Origin: CAYSUS01 sp964434165
Lineage (GTDB): Bacteria; Planctomycetota; Planctomycetia; Pirellulales; Thermoguttaceae
Direction of reading: 5' to 3'
DNA length: 64,000 nt
NCBI GenBank assembly: GCA_964434165.1
Contig: CAYSUS010000040.1
Coordinates: forward strand, 1-64,000
Part shown: in pieces, positions 23,942 to 32,455 of the stretch
Position numbering within the stretch: position 1 is the first letter of the stretch
How the letters are laid out: each line of letters begins with the position of its first letter
Position numbers and translations under genes: made by a program
The notes under the pieces: generated by a model
Told to the model about the DNA's origin: nothing
Databases searched by the model: none
The model's input: the letters and a program-made list of their open reading frames with translations, nothing else

Positions 23942-23977
23942 AAAACGTCCCAGGCGCGGGCGATGACGCCTGGGACG
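23942..23977 (-). terminator. Intrinsic terminator downstream of enolase
   Basis: On the minus strand CGTCCCAGGCG (23967-23977) pairs perfectly with CGCCTGGGACG (23946-23956) over 11 bp with a ten-base loop, followed by TTTTG. It lies about 100 bp past the enolase stop codon. Confidence 0.85.
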
Positions 23978-24073
23978 CGCGAGAAAGGCCGGTCGTCACG
24001 ACCCATGACGACGCTTCCGACCGAGCCGGACGGACAAGCCCCGACTCGGAGCGCCGACGGGCTCGGCCAGGCT

Positions 24074-25366
24074 TCATCCGGTCATCTTGGGAAACAGCGG
24101 TCCGCCATAGACGGCCGTCTCGCCGAGCATCTCCTCGATCCGCAGGAGCTGGTTGTACTTGGCCATCCGGTCGGTACGCGAGGCGCTGCCGGTCTTGATC
24201 TGGCCGGTACCCATGGCTACGGCCAGGTCGGCGATCGTCGTGTCCTCGGTCTCGCCGCTGCGGTGGCTCATCACGCAGGAGTAGCGGGCGCGACCTGCCA
24301 GTTCGATGGCCTCGATCGTCTCGCTCACGGTGCCGATCTGGTTGACCTTGATGAGGATGCTGTTGGCGATGCCCTCATCGATGCCCCGCTGCAGCCGCCT
24401 GGTGTTGGTCACGAACAGGTCGTCGCCCACGAGCTGGATCTTGTCGCCCAGCCGCTCGGTGAGCAGCTTCCACCCTTCCCAATCGTCCTCGGCGCAGCCG
24501 TCCTCGATCGAGCAAATGTGGTACTTGCCGCTTTCAACCCACTCGGCGAGGAAATCGACCATCTGGGCCGAGGTGAGCTGCTTGCCCTCCACGGTGTACA
24601 CCTTCTTGTCGCTGTCGTAGAACTCGCTAGCGGCCACGTCCAGGGCCACGAAGACCTCCTTGCCCAGCGAGTAACCGGCGGCGGACACGGCCTCCTGGAT
24701 CACCTCCAGGGCTTCGAGATTGCTCTTCAGGTCCGGAGCGAAGCCGCCCTCGTCGCCCACATTGGTACCCAGCTTGCGGTCCTTGAGCACCTTCTTCAGG
24801 TTGTGAAATATCTCGCAGCCGCAACGGATCGCCTCGCTGAAGGAGGGCATCCCCAGCGGCATGACCATGAACTCCTGCACGTCCACCGCGTTGTCGGCGT
24901 GCTCGCCGCCGTTGAGGATGTTCATCATGGGGGCGGGCACGATCTTGGCTCCAGCCCCGCCCACGTAGCGATAGAGCGGCAGGCCGGCATAGTTGGCGCC
25001 AGCGTGGGCCGTGGCCAGCGACACGCCGAGGATCGCGTTGGCGCCGAGGTTCTTCTTGTTGTCCGAGCCGTCCATCTCGATCATGCGGCGATCCACCGCC
25101 AACTGATCGAGGGCGTCCATTCCGCACAGTTCAGCGGCGATCTTGTCGTTGACATTCGCGACGGCTTGCGAAACCCCCTTTCCGAGGTACTTGGTCTTGT
25201 CGCCGTCGCGGAGTTCCCAGGCCTCATGGACGCCGGTGCTGGCTCCGCTAGGTACTGCCGCCCGGCCGAACGAGCCATCGGCCAAGGCGATATCCACTTC
25301 CACGGTGGGGTTTCCGCGGCTGTCGAGAATCTGTCGGGCGTGGATGTCGACGATCGTTGAACTCAT
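24074..25366 (-). CDS. eno: Phosphopyruvate hydratase (enolase)
   Basis: A full-length 430-residue enolase converting 2-phosphoglycerate to phosphoenolpyruvate. Visible landmarks are 'ILDSRGNPTVEVD', 'GASTGVHEAWELRDGD', 'GGEHADNAVDVQEFM', the metal ligands in 'FVALDVAASEFY', 'CSIEDGCAEDDWEGW' and 'IQLVGDDLFVTN', the catalytic lysine in 'ILIKVNQIGT', and 'SHRSGETEDT'. The family 'GSLSRSER' step reads 'GSASRTDRMAKYNQ'. It is transcribed alone, divergently from psd, and ends in a strong terminator. Confidence 0.97.
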   Translation of the reverse strand: MSSTIVDIHARQILDSRGNPTVEVDIALADGSFGRAAVPSGASTGVHEAWELRDGDKTKYLGKGVSQAVANVNDKIAAELCGMDALDQLAVDRRMIEMDGSDNKKNLGANAILGVSLATAHAGANYAGLPLYRYVGGAGAKIVPAPMMNILNGGEHADNAVDVQEFMVMPLGMPSFSEAIRCGCEIFHNLKKVLKDRKLGTNVGDEGGFAPDLKSNLEALEVIQEAVSAAGYSLGKEVFVALDVAASEFYDSDKKVYTVEGKQLTSAQMVDFLAEWVESGKYHICSIEDGCAEDDWEGWKLLTERLGDKIQLVGDDLFVTNTRRLQRGIDEGIANSILIKVNQIGTVSETIEAIELAGRARYSCVMSHRSGETEDTTIADLAVAMGTGQIKTGSASRTDRMAKYNQLLRIEEMLGETAVYGGPLFPKMTG

Positions 25367-25682
25367 GGCGATGCCCTTTTTTCGCTGTGGGAGGAGAGAA
25401 GGACCGGGTTTGCGGAACGCCCCGTTGTTTCAACCGAAACGGATGATTTTGCCCGATCGCGGCCGGGTTGCCTAGTGGCGTGTGGTTTGCAGGTCTGGCG
25501 AAGCTGCCCAGCCGTCGGACCTGGGGTGGGAATCGACCGGCGGGCCGGCCTGGCCCGGCCCACAAAATGGATGCTCGTGGGGCGCGGGGCGAAACGGAAT
25601 CGCGTGGGGATGACTTCCCACCCGCATGCCGCACCGATAGAATGCTTGCACCGCGTTACCGAAGCGTTAGGAGCGTGCAAGG
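25367..25682. other. 316-bp divergent region between eno and psd
   Basis: No gene is seen. TAGAAT at 25638-25643 is a possible -10 box for psd, about 35 bp before its ATG, with no convincing -35. A GGGAGGAGAGAAGG purine run just upstream of eno is its likely ribosome site region. Confidence 0.4.
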
Positions 25683-26672
25683 ATGAGCATCAGCGAGCTA
25701 ACGCAGGCCCGCGCGCGGCCCGAGCCCCTGCCGCCGCAGATCGATGGCGTGCAGCCCGGCGGCGGAACGGGGCGCGATCTGGAGATGGCCTGGGGTCGGC
25801 TCCGCCGCTGGTATCTGAAGCGATTCCGCCCCGCCTACGTCCGGCGCATGGCGGAGCTTCGACAGGGGACGACGACGGGGAGTCCGCACGAAATCCTCGA
25901 CCCCCGCGACCTGAAGTACTGCCGCAACGTGGTCGAGTGCTTCTGGCGGGACGAGGACGACCCGTTTCGATGGCGGCGCCGCCTGCCGTTGGCGCGATGG
26001 GGAGCGGCAGAGCTGGTCCTGATCGGGACGCCCCTGCTGGCGATCGCGGGGGGCCTGGCGACGGCAGCCGTCACGATCAGTCCGTGGCTATGGCCCCTGG
26101 TGCTCGTGCCCGGCGTGCCGGCGGCGCTGGTCTTCTGGTTCTTCCGCGACCCGCCCCGTCGGGTAGCGCAGGCGCCGGGCGCGTTGGTTTCTCCGGCCGA
26201 CGGGCGCGTGGTCGAGGTCGTGAAGGTGGACCACGACGAGTACTTGAGCGGCCCGGCCGTGCGCATCGGCATCTTCCTGTCGATCTTCAACGTCCACGTC
26301 AACCGCGCGCCCTCTGCGTGCCGGGTCGTCGGCATGCGTTACACGCCGGGCCGGTTTCTCAATGCGATGGGCCCCCGAAGCGCGGAGGAGAACGAGAACA
26401 TGTGGATCGGCCTGGAAGAGAACGAGCCGCCGCATCGGCGTCTGGCCGTGCGCGTGATCTCCGGCGCCGTGGCCCGCCGCATCGTCTGCGACTTGCGTCC
26501 GGACGAGTCGCTGCGGCGCGGCGAGCGATTCGGCATGATCAAGCTCGGGTCGCGGACCGAGCTGATCCTGCCGCACACCGAAGACCTTCAGGTCGAGGTC
26601 GAAGTGGGCCGGCGCGTGAAGGCGGGCAGCAGCATCCTGGCAAGATGGCCCGCGAGGAGCGAGGGGTCATGA
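25683..26672 (+). CDS. psd: Phosphatidylserine decarboxylase
   Basis: A 329-residue enzyme making phosphatidylethanolamine from phosphatidylserine. The core includes 'FFRDPPRRV', 'ALVSPADGRVVEV', 'GIFLSIFNVHVNRAP' and the self-cleavage site in 'GMIKLGSRTELILP', where cutting between Gly and Ser creates the pyruvoyl group. A long N-terminal section (about 120 residues) with two hydrophobic helices precedes the core, more than in the short bacterial form. The stop overlaps the start of pssA by 4 bp (ATGA), so decarboxylase and synthase are coupled, as in many bacteria. Confidence 0.93.
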   Translation: MSISELTQARARPEPLPPQIDGVQPGGGTGRDLEMAWGRLRRWYLKRFRPAYVRRMAELRQGTTTGSPHEILDPRDLKYCRNVVECFWRDEDDPFRWRRRLPLARWGAAELVLIGTPLLAIAGGLATAAVTISPWLWPLVLVPGVPAALVFWFFRDPPRRVAQAPGALVSPADGRVVEVVKVDHDEYLSGPAVRIGIFLSIFNVHVNRAPSACRVVGMRYTPGRFLNAMGPRSAEENENMWIGLEENEPPHRRLAVRVISGAVARRIVCDLRPDESLRRGERFGMIKLGSRTELILPHTEDLQVEVEVGRRVKAGSSILARWPARSEGS

Positions 26673-27490
26673 AACGCTTGCGCACCATGTCCGTCTCCGT
26701 CGTGCCGACCATGTTCACGCTGGGGAACCTCGTGTGCGGCTTCTTCGCCATCGTGGTCGCCGCGCGCGTGGCCAAGCCCGACTCGCCCGAGCTGGACGTG
26801 GCCAACCTGGGCGACCTGATGCTGAGCGGGTGGTTGATCTTCCTGGCGATGGTCTTCGACGCCCTGGACGGCCACGTGGCGAGGCTGTCGAAGACCAGCA
26901 GCGAATTCGGCGCGCAACTGGACAGCCTTTGCGATCTGGTGACGTTCGGCGTGGCCCCCGCATTCCTGCTCGTCAAGCTGTGCCATCGCTTCACCTACCT
27001 GCACAGCGAGGCAATCTGGGTCATCGCGGCGGCGTTCGTCGCCTGCGCCGCCCTGCGCCTCGCGCGATTCAACGTGGAGACGTCGGAGGACGACGACCAC
27101 CTGTACTTCCGCGGGCTTCCGTCGCCGGCCGCGGCCGCGTCGATCGCCGGGTTCGCCATCATGTTTCACTCTCTCCACACGCGCGAGCCGGCGATTCTAC
27201 TGGCGGACGAGATCTACGGCGTACTCCAATTCGTCCTGCCCTTCTTCGGCCTTTTTGTGGCACTTCTGATGGTCTCGCAGATCCGGTATCCCCATGTGGT
27301 CAACCACATCGTTCGCGGCGAGCGGAGCTTCGGCCACCTAGTGGCGCTGCTGTTCGCCGTGGTGGCGGTGATGGTCATTCGTGGCTACTCGGTGCCGATC
27401 ATCTGCGGGGCCTTCGTGCTCAGCGGCCCGGTTCGCTTCTACTGGACGCGGGTCGTCGAGCGCCGCGTGCACCAGGAAGAGGCGTTTTGA
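26669..27490 (+). CDS. pssA: CDP-diacylglycerol-serine O-phosphatidyltransferase
   Basis: A 273-residue membrane enzyme that makes phosphatidylserine from CDP-diacylglycerol and serine. The CDP-alcohol phosphatidyltransferase signature DG-x2-AR-x8-G-x3-D-x3-D is complete ('ALDGHVARLSKTSSEFG', then 'AQLDSLCD'). 'VPTMFTLGNLVCGFFAIV' at the N-terminus and 'FRGLPSPAAAASIAGF' further on are typical of PssA. About seven or eight hydrophobic helices are visible. The ATG at 26669 overlaps the psd stop. Product feeds directly into Psd. Confidence 0.95.
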   Translation: MKRLRTMSVSVVPTMFTLGNLVCGFFAIVVAARVAKPDSPELDVANLGDLMLSGWLIFLAMVFDALDGHVARLSKTSSEFGAQLDSLCDLVTFGVAPAFLLVKLCHRFTYLHSEAIWVIAAAFVACAALRLARFNVETSEDDDHLYFRGLPSPAAAASIAGFAIMFHSLHTREPAILLADEIYGVLQFVLPFFGLFVALLMVSQIRYPHVVNHIVRGERSFGHLVALLFAVVAVMVIRGYSVPIICGAFVLSGPVRFYWTRVVERRVHQEEAF

Positions 27491-27603
27491 TCTGCTGGCC
27501 AGGGAAGTCCGGCATGCCCTCCCTTGGCGAAGCGACGAGTGGTCGCGTTCCGCGCCGGGCAAACCCGCCCCGGCCGCGCGGGGCGGCGCCGGTTCTCCAG
27601 CGA

Positions 27604-27643
27604 CATAACCCCCTGGACGAGGGGGTCGCGGTTATGGTAGAAT
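27604..27643 (+). promoter_or_regulatory. Promoter with overlapping hairpin upstream of DUF1570 gene
   Basis: TGGACG (27614-27619) and TAGAAT (27638-27643) are 18 bp apart, about 60 bp before the GTG start. The inverted arms CATAACC (27604-27610) and GGTTATG (27630-27636), with an inner CCCCT/GGGGG pairing, overlap the -35 box. The hairpin could be an operator or the terminator of psd-pssA. Confidence 0.45.
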
Positions 27644-27702
27644 GGAGCGGTCAAAGTGCCGGGTCCGCGCCCACCCCCCCGATCTGACAACGGGAGTACC
27701 CA

Positions 27703-28857
27703 GTGTCCCGAATCACGACAATTGCCACGTTGACGCTTGCAGCCCTCGCGATCGCGCCGCCTGGTCGCGCCTCAGCCATGGACGAGGTCGTGTTCCGTCG
27801 GGATGGCAAGCAGACCACCGTCCATGGCAGGATCGTCGTCACGGCCCAGGATGGCGGCATTCTGCTGAAGGCCCGCGACGGCATCCTGTGGGCCATTCCG
27901 CCCAACGAGCAGGTCGCCACGGCCGAGAGCGAGCAGCCCTTCGTCCCTTTGACCCGCCAACAGCTCGCTCGTCAACTGCTTGCCGATCTACCCGAGGGAT
28001 TCGAGCTGCACGAGACGGCCAACTACCTGATCTTCTACGATACGTCGAAGTCGTACGCCCAGTGGTGCGGGTCGCTTTTCGAGCGCCTGTACATGGCGTT
28101 CACCAACTACTGGTCGCGTCGCGGCTTCGATCTTGCCGAGCCCGAGTTCCCTCTGGTGGCGATTGTCTTCGCCGACCGGACCGCGTATCGCAGCTTCTCT
28201 CAGCCCGAGTTGGGCGCCGCGGCCGAATCGATCATCGGGTACTTCAGTCTCCGCACCAATCGGATGACGATGTACGACCTGACCGGGGCGGAGCGCTACA
28301 GCCGGAGGATCGACCGACGGCCGTCCGCCGCGCAGATCAATCGCATCCTCGCCCGGCCCGACGCTGCGATCACCGTGGCCACCATCGTGCACGAGGCCAC
28401 GCACCAGATCGCGTTCAACTGCGGGCTGCACCAGCGGTTCAGCGACTGCCCCTTGTGGTTCAGCGAAGGGATCGCGCTGTTCTTCGAAACGCCCGACTTG
28501 GGGAGCTCGCGCGGCTGGCGCACGGTGGGGGCCGTGAACCGCCCGCGCCTGGAGCGATTTCGTCAGTACCTTCGCGAACGCCCCGCGGACTCGCTGGAGA
28601 CGCTGATCCGCAGGGACGACCGGCTCCGCGACACGACGACCTCGCTCGACGCCTACGCCGAGGCGTGGGCCTTGACCTACTTCCTCAACCGCCAGCATCC
28701 CAAACAGTACTTGGCCTACTTGGAAATGCTCTCCAGGAAGAAGCCGCTGATCTGGGATGAGCCGCGAACCCGCCTGGCGGAGTTCAAGTCGGCCTTCGGC
28801 GAGGACCTCAAGGCCTTCGACGAGGAGTTCGTCCGGTACATGCGCAAGGTGGAATGA
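27703..28857 (+). CDS. DUF1570 family exported metalloprotease-like protein
   Basis: A 384-residue protein with a signal peptide ('ITTIATLTLAALAIAPPGRA'). An HExxH motif in 'IVHEATHQIAFN' (residues 230-234) and a Glu about 20 residues on in 'WFSEGIALFFE' fit a gluzincin-type zinc site; 'AYAEAWALTYFLNR' follows, as in DUF1570 proteins. The N-terminal part ('VVFRRDGKQTTVHGRIVV') is a small beta domain. DUF1570 is very common in planctomycetes; its substrates are unknown. The GTG start has GGGAG eight bases upstream. Confidence 0.85.
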   Translation: MSRITTIATLTLAALAIAPPGRASAMDEVVFRRDGKQTTVHGRIVVTAQDGGILLKARDGILWAIPPNEQVATAESEQPFVPLTRQQLARQLLADLPEGFELHETANYLIFYDTSKSYAQWCGSLFERLYMAFTNYWSRRGFDLAEPEFPLVAIVFADRTAYRSFSQPELGAAAESIIGYFSLRTNRMTMYDLTGAERYSRRIDRRPSAAQINRILARPDAAITVATIVHEATHQIAFNCGLHQRFSDCPLWFSEGIALFFETPDLGSSRGWRTVGAVNRPRLERFRQYLRERPADSLETLIRRDDRLRDTTTSLDAYAEAWALTYFLNRQHPKQYLAYLEMLSRKKPLIWDEPRTRLAEFKSAFGEDLKAFDEEFVRYMRKVE

Positions 28858-29024
28858 TCGCGGCTTGCCACCCGGGCGGAGGGGCGCACGACCGCAGCCG
28901 CGCGCCGAGCCGCGCCGGCGCGGTCGGTTGCCGGCTTGCCCTGCGCGGACCTGGCGCATAGGCTTTCTCGGCCACGCGGTTCGGCCCTCGGCCGCGTCCG
29001 GCGAAGCCCCTGGAGACCTTCCCG

Positions 29025-30071
29025 ATGCGATTGACGATCAGCCTCGCTGCGGCACTGACCTGCTCGGCGGTGTTGCCCTCGACCTCGGCACCAGCCCAAC
29101 CCGCTCCGGGGCAGGCCGAAGCCGGCGTCGAGACCCGTTCCCCCGCGGTCCGCCGGTTCGTGTTCCACTACGGCTTCCGCCTGGTGGGATTGAAGCCCGG
29201 CGCGGCGGTTCGCGTGTGGCTGCCCGTGCCGCGGTCGGGTCCGCACCAGCGCGTGGATGCCTTGAGGCGTCACTTGCCCTCCGAGCCTTCCTTGCACACC
29301 GAACAGCGGCACGGCAACCGCGTGCTCTTCTTCGAGGCCAAGGTCCCTCCCCGCGGCGAGTTGCGCGCGATGGTCCCCTACCGCGTCGAGCGCCGCGAAG
29401 TGCTCACGGCCGGTCGGGGTCGGCCGGCTCCCGAGGCGGTCGAGAGGCTTTCGGAACAGATGCGAAAGCTCTATCTGTCAGCCAACGCCCGCGTTCCCAT
29501 CGAGGGCAAGCCTTTGGGGCTCATCGAGGATATCCAGCTTGCCGAATCGCCGTACAAGATCGCTCGGCAGCTCTACGAGGTGGTCGATTCGCACGTGACC
29601 TACAAGAAGGAAGGGACGGGCTGGGGCCGCGGCGACGTGTTGTGGGTCTGCGACAGCCGCTATGGCAACTGCACCGACTTCCACAGCCTGTTCATGTCCC
29701 TGGCCCGGTCGCAGGGCATCCCGGCCCGGTTTGAGATCGGGTTCTCCATCCCGCCCGGCAAGAAGCGCGGCAAGATCGGCGGCTACCATTGCTGGGCGTT
29801 CTTCCACGCCGGGTCGCACGGGTGGGTGCCGGTCGATATCTCGGAGGCCGACAAACACCCGGAGATGAAGGACTACTACTTCGGCAACCTGACGGCCGAC
29901 CGCGTGACCTTCACCGTGGGCCGCGATCTGAAGCTCTCGCCCCCGGCTGCGGCCGCCCCGCTGAACTTCTTCGTCTATCCCCACGCAGAAATCGACGGGA
30001 GCAGGCTCGGCAAGGAGCACCTGAAGCTGGAGTTCTCCTTCGCAGAGGAGGGCGCGGGGGCGAAACCGTGA
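29025..30071 (+). CDS. Exported transglutaminase-like protein
   Basis: A 348-residue protein with a signal peptide ('TISLAAALTCSAVLPSTSA'). The transglutaminase-like catalytic triad is visible: Cys in 'RYGNCTDFHSLFMSLAR' (about 216), His in 'GGYHCWAFF' (about 255) and Asp in 'GWVPVDISEADKH' (about 272). The N-terminal 130 residues resemble the beta-sandwich that precedes the catalytic core in bacterial homologues. It probably acts as a peptidase or crosslinking enzyme in the envelope. The gene is in tandem with the DUF1570 gene and convergent with ftsH. Confidence 0.88.
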   Translation: MRLTISLAAALTCSAVLPSTSAPAQPAPGQAEAGVETRSPAVRRFVFHYGFRLVGLKPGAAVRVWLPVPRSGPHQRVDALRRHLPSEPSLHTEQRHGNRVLFFEAKVPPRGELRAMVPYRVERREVLTAGRGRPAPEAVERLSEQMRKLYLSANARVPIEGKPLGLIEDIQLAESPYKIARQLYEVVDSHVTYKKEGTGWGRGDVLWVCDSRYGNCTDFHSLFMSLARSQGIPARFEIGFSIPPGKKRGKIGGYHCWAFFHAGSHGWVPVDISEADKHPEMKDYYFGNLTADRVTFTVGRDLKLSPPAAAAPLNFFVYPHAEIDGSRLGKEHLKLEFSFAEEGAGAKP

Positions 30072-30136
30072 GCCCACAGGCCCCACACTCCCGAAATTCC
30101 CCGGACCTCCAGAAAGCCGATGCAGGCGCCGAACCT

Positions 30137-30162
30137 CTGGAGTCTCCAGGACTTCGGAAGTC
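30137..30162. repeat. Dispersed palindrome pair, AGACTTC-N-GAAGTCT family
   Basis: CTGGAG-T-CTCCAG (30137-30149) abuts GACTTC-G-GAAGTC (30150-30162). The pair lies in the 102-bp convergent gap between the transglutaminase-like gene and ftsH, 11 bp from the ftsH stop codon, and could act as a two-way terminator. Confidence 0.75.
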
Positions 30163-30173
30163 TCCGCACGGGA

Positions 30174-32216
30174 TCAGGTTTCGGGCACGGCCTCTTTCTC
30201 CGCGGGGCTGGTGCGATCCTCGCCGTCGCTCGAGGGCTTGCCATCTCGACCTGACCGCTGCGCCGAGGGGCCGACCAGGTCCTCGACCTGCAACTCATCG
30301 AGCGTCTCTTCCTCTTCCAAAGCGCCGGCAAGGCGCGTGAGCTTGTCCCGGTGCTTCTTCAGCAGTTCGATCGCCCGGGCCTCGGCCCCGCGGAGGATCC
30401 GCGAGACCTCCTCGTCAATCACCTGGGCGGTGTGCTCGCTGTATTCCTTGGGCTCGGCCATCTCCTTGCCGAGGAAGGGGTGGTCCTCGCCCGCCCGATA
30501 TGCCACCGGCCCGAGTCTCTCGCTCATGCCCCAATGGGTGACCATGCGTCGGGCCAGGGAAGTGGCCTTCTTCAGGTCGTCCTCGGCGCCCGCGCTGAAC
30601 TCCTCGAAGACGAGCTTTTCGGCCGCGCGCCCGCCCAGGAGGAACGTGAGCCGCGTGTGCAGCTCGCTCTCGCTGATGTTGACGCGATCCTCCTCAGGCA
30701 GAAGCTGGGTGGCCCCGAGCGATCGCCCCCGCGGGATGATCGACACCTTGTGCAGCCGGTCGATGCCCGGTACGACCCATGCCAACAGCGCGTGGCCCGC
30801 CTCGTGAAAGGCCGTCATCGACTTCTCTTTGCCCGTGAGCACCTCCTCCCGCTTGGCGCCCATGAGGACCTTGTCACGGGCGTACTCGAAGTCGTCCATG
30901 CCAACCTTCTCCTTGCCATGGCGCGTGGCCCAGAGTGCGGCCTCGTTGACCAGGTTGCGGATGTCCGCGCCGGTCAGGCCCACGGTGCCGGCAGCCACAC
31001 GGTCCAGGTCCACATCGTCCGCCAGCGGTACGTCGCGGGTGTGAACGTCGAAGATCGCGCGGCGCCCCTTGGCGTTGGGCCGGTCGACGGTGACGTGGCG
31101 GTCGAAGCGCCCGGGACGCAACAGGGCGGGGTCGAGCACATCGGGCCGGTTGGTGGCGGCCATCACGATCACCGAGTCGTTCTGCGTGAAACCGTCCATC
31201 TCGCTGAGGATCTGGTTGAGCGTCTGCTCGCGCTCGTCGTGGCCGCCGCCCAGGCCGGCGCCACGATGCCGGCCCACGGCGTCGATCTCATCGATGAAGA
31301 GGATTGCCGGGGCGGCCTCCTTGGCCGTGGTGAACAGATCCCGCACGCGGCTGGCGCCCACGCCGACGAAGAGCTGGATGAATTCCGACCCGCTGATGGA
31401 GAAGAACGGAACGTCGGCCTCGCCGGCCACGGCCCGGCCCAGCAAGGTCTTTCCCGTGCCCGGCGGGCCCATTAGCAGCACGCCTTTCGGCACTCGGCCC
31501 CCGAGCTTCTGGAACTTCTCGGGGCTCTTCAGGAACTCGACGAGCTCCTGGAGCTCCTTTTTGACGCCCTCCAGCCCTGCCACGTCCTCGAACGTGACCT
31601 TCTTGCCCCCCGTCTGGTAGCGCTTGGCCGGGCTCTTTCCGAAACCGGCGAGGATGCCGCCGCCGACGAACTGGTCGCGGGCGCGGCGGAACATGAACCA
31701 CAGCCCCACGAACAGCGCGACCGTGACCACCAGGTAGAGGATCATCAGCGTGCCGGTGTTGTCGGCCGGCTCGGTGGCCTTGTAGTGGATGCCGAGCTGC
31801 TCGCGAAGCTGCCGATCAAGGCTCTCATCGATCAGAGCGTAGTTCGGCAGATCGCAGACGAATTTCTCCTTCAATCGCTCCGGCTCTTCCGCGTCCTCTT
31901 TCGAGCGGCCCCCTTTCTTGGCGTCGGGATCGACGGGTGGCTCGCGGAACTCCCCGTAAGCGGTCCCTCCGCGGAGATCGACCGAGGCGATGTTCTTCTG
32001 CTCGAGCTCCCGAAGGAAAAGCCCGTAGGTGATCTCCGAACGCCCCCCGGTGTCGCTGCTGAACAGAAGGAATGCGGCCACCAACAGCAGGACCAGCAAA
32101 AGCCATGCCGAGGGCGTGCTCACGCGGGGACGTTGCTGGGGCGACTTCGGGCCTTCGGGCTTGTCCAGCTTCTCGTTGTTGGCTTCCTCGGGTCGCTTCT
32201 CAGACGGCTTTTCCAT
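30174..32216 (-). CDS. ftsH: ATP-dependent zinc metalloprotease FtsH
   Basis: A full-length 680-residue FtsH. It has two membrane helices (about 37-53 and 157-176) around a periplasmic domain, an AAA+ module with Walker A GPPGTGKT (250-257), Walker B 'ILFIDEID' and the second region of homology 'ATNRPDVLDPALLRPGRFDR', and the zinc site HEAGH (471-475). FtsH degrades membrane and short-lived cytosolic proteins. The hydrophilic N-terminus (about 35 residues) is longer than in E. coli. The ATG at 32216 has no strong ribosome site but the next residues fit family alignment. It is convergent with the transglutaminase-like gene. Confidence 0.96.
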   Translation of the reverse strand: MEKPSEKRPEEANNEKLDKPEGPKSPQQRPRVSTPSAWLLLVLLLVAAFLLFSSDTGGRSEITYGLFLRELEQKNIASVDLRGGTAYGEFREPPVDPDAKKGGRSKEDAEEPERLKEKFVCDLPNYALIDESLDRQLREQLGIHYKATEPADNTGTLMILYLVVTVALFVGLWFMFRRARDQFVGGGILAGFGKSPAKRYQTGGKKVTFEDVAGLEGVKKELQELVEFLKSPEKFQKLGGRVPKGVLLMGPPGTGKTLLGRAVAGEADVPFFSISGSEFIQLFVGVGASRVRDLFTTAKEAAPAILFIDEIDAVGRHRGAGLGGGHDEREQTLNQILSEMDGFTQNDSVIVMAATNRPDVLDPALLRPGRFDRHVTVDRPNAKGRRAIFDVHTRDVPLADDVDLDRVAAGTVGLTGADIRNLVNEAALWATRHGKEKVGMDDFEYARDKVLMGAKREEVLTGKEKSMTAFHEAGHALLAWVVPGIDRLHKVSIIPRGRSLGATQLLPEEDRVNISESELHTRLTFLLGGRAAEKLVFEEFSAGAEDDLKKATSLARRMVTHWGMSERLGPVAYRAGEDHPFLGKEMAEPKEYSEHTAQVIDEEVSRILRGAEARAIELLKKHRDKLTRLAGALEEEETLDELQVEDLVGPSAQRSGRDGKPSSDGEDRTSPAEKEAVPET

Positions 32217-32455
32217 GCGATTCCTTCAAACGTTCAAGCGACCCGCCCCAAGCCCCCCCCGCGCGGAAGGGTGGGATAGGGCGTCCGGCGGGTGGCCAGC
32301 GGGCTCCTTGTGCACAAATCTTCGCAGCGTCGCCACTTGCGACATCTAATTGTACGCCACGGACCCCATCTTTTCGACCGCCGCCACAACGCCCGATCGC
32401 CCAACGCCACGTCGCGAGAGCGTATTCCTTGGGGCCCGCGCGGACCCTCGTGGCC

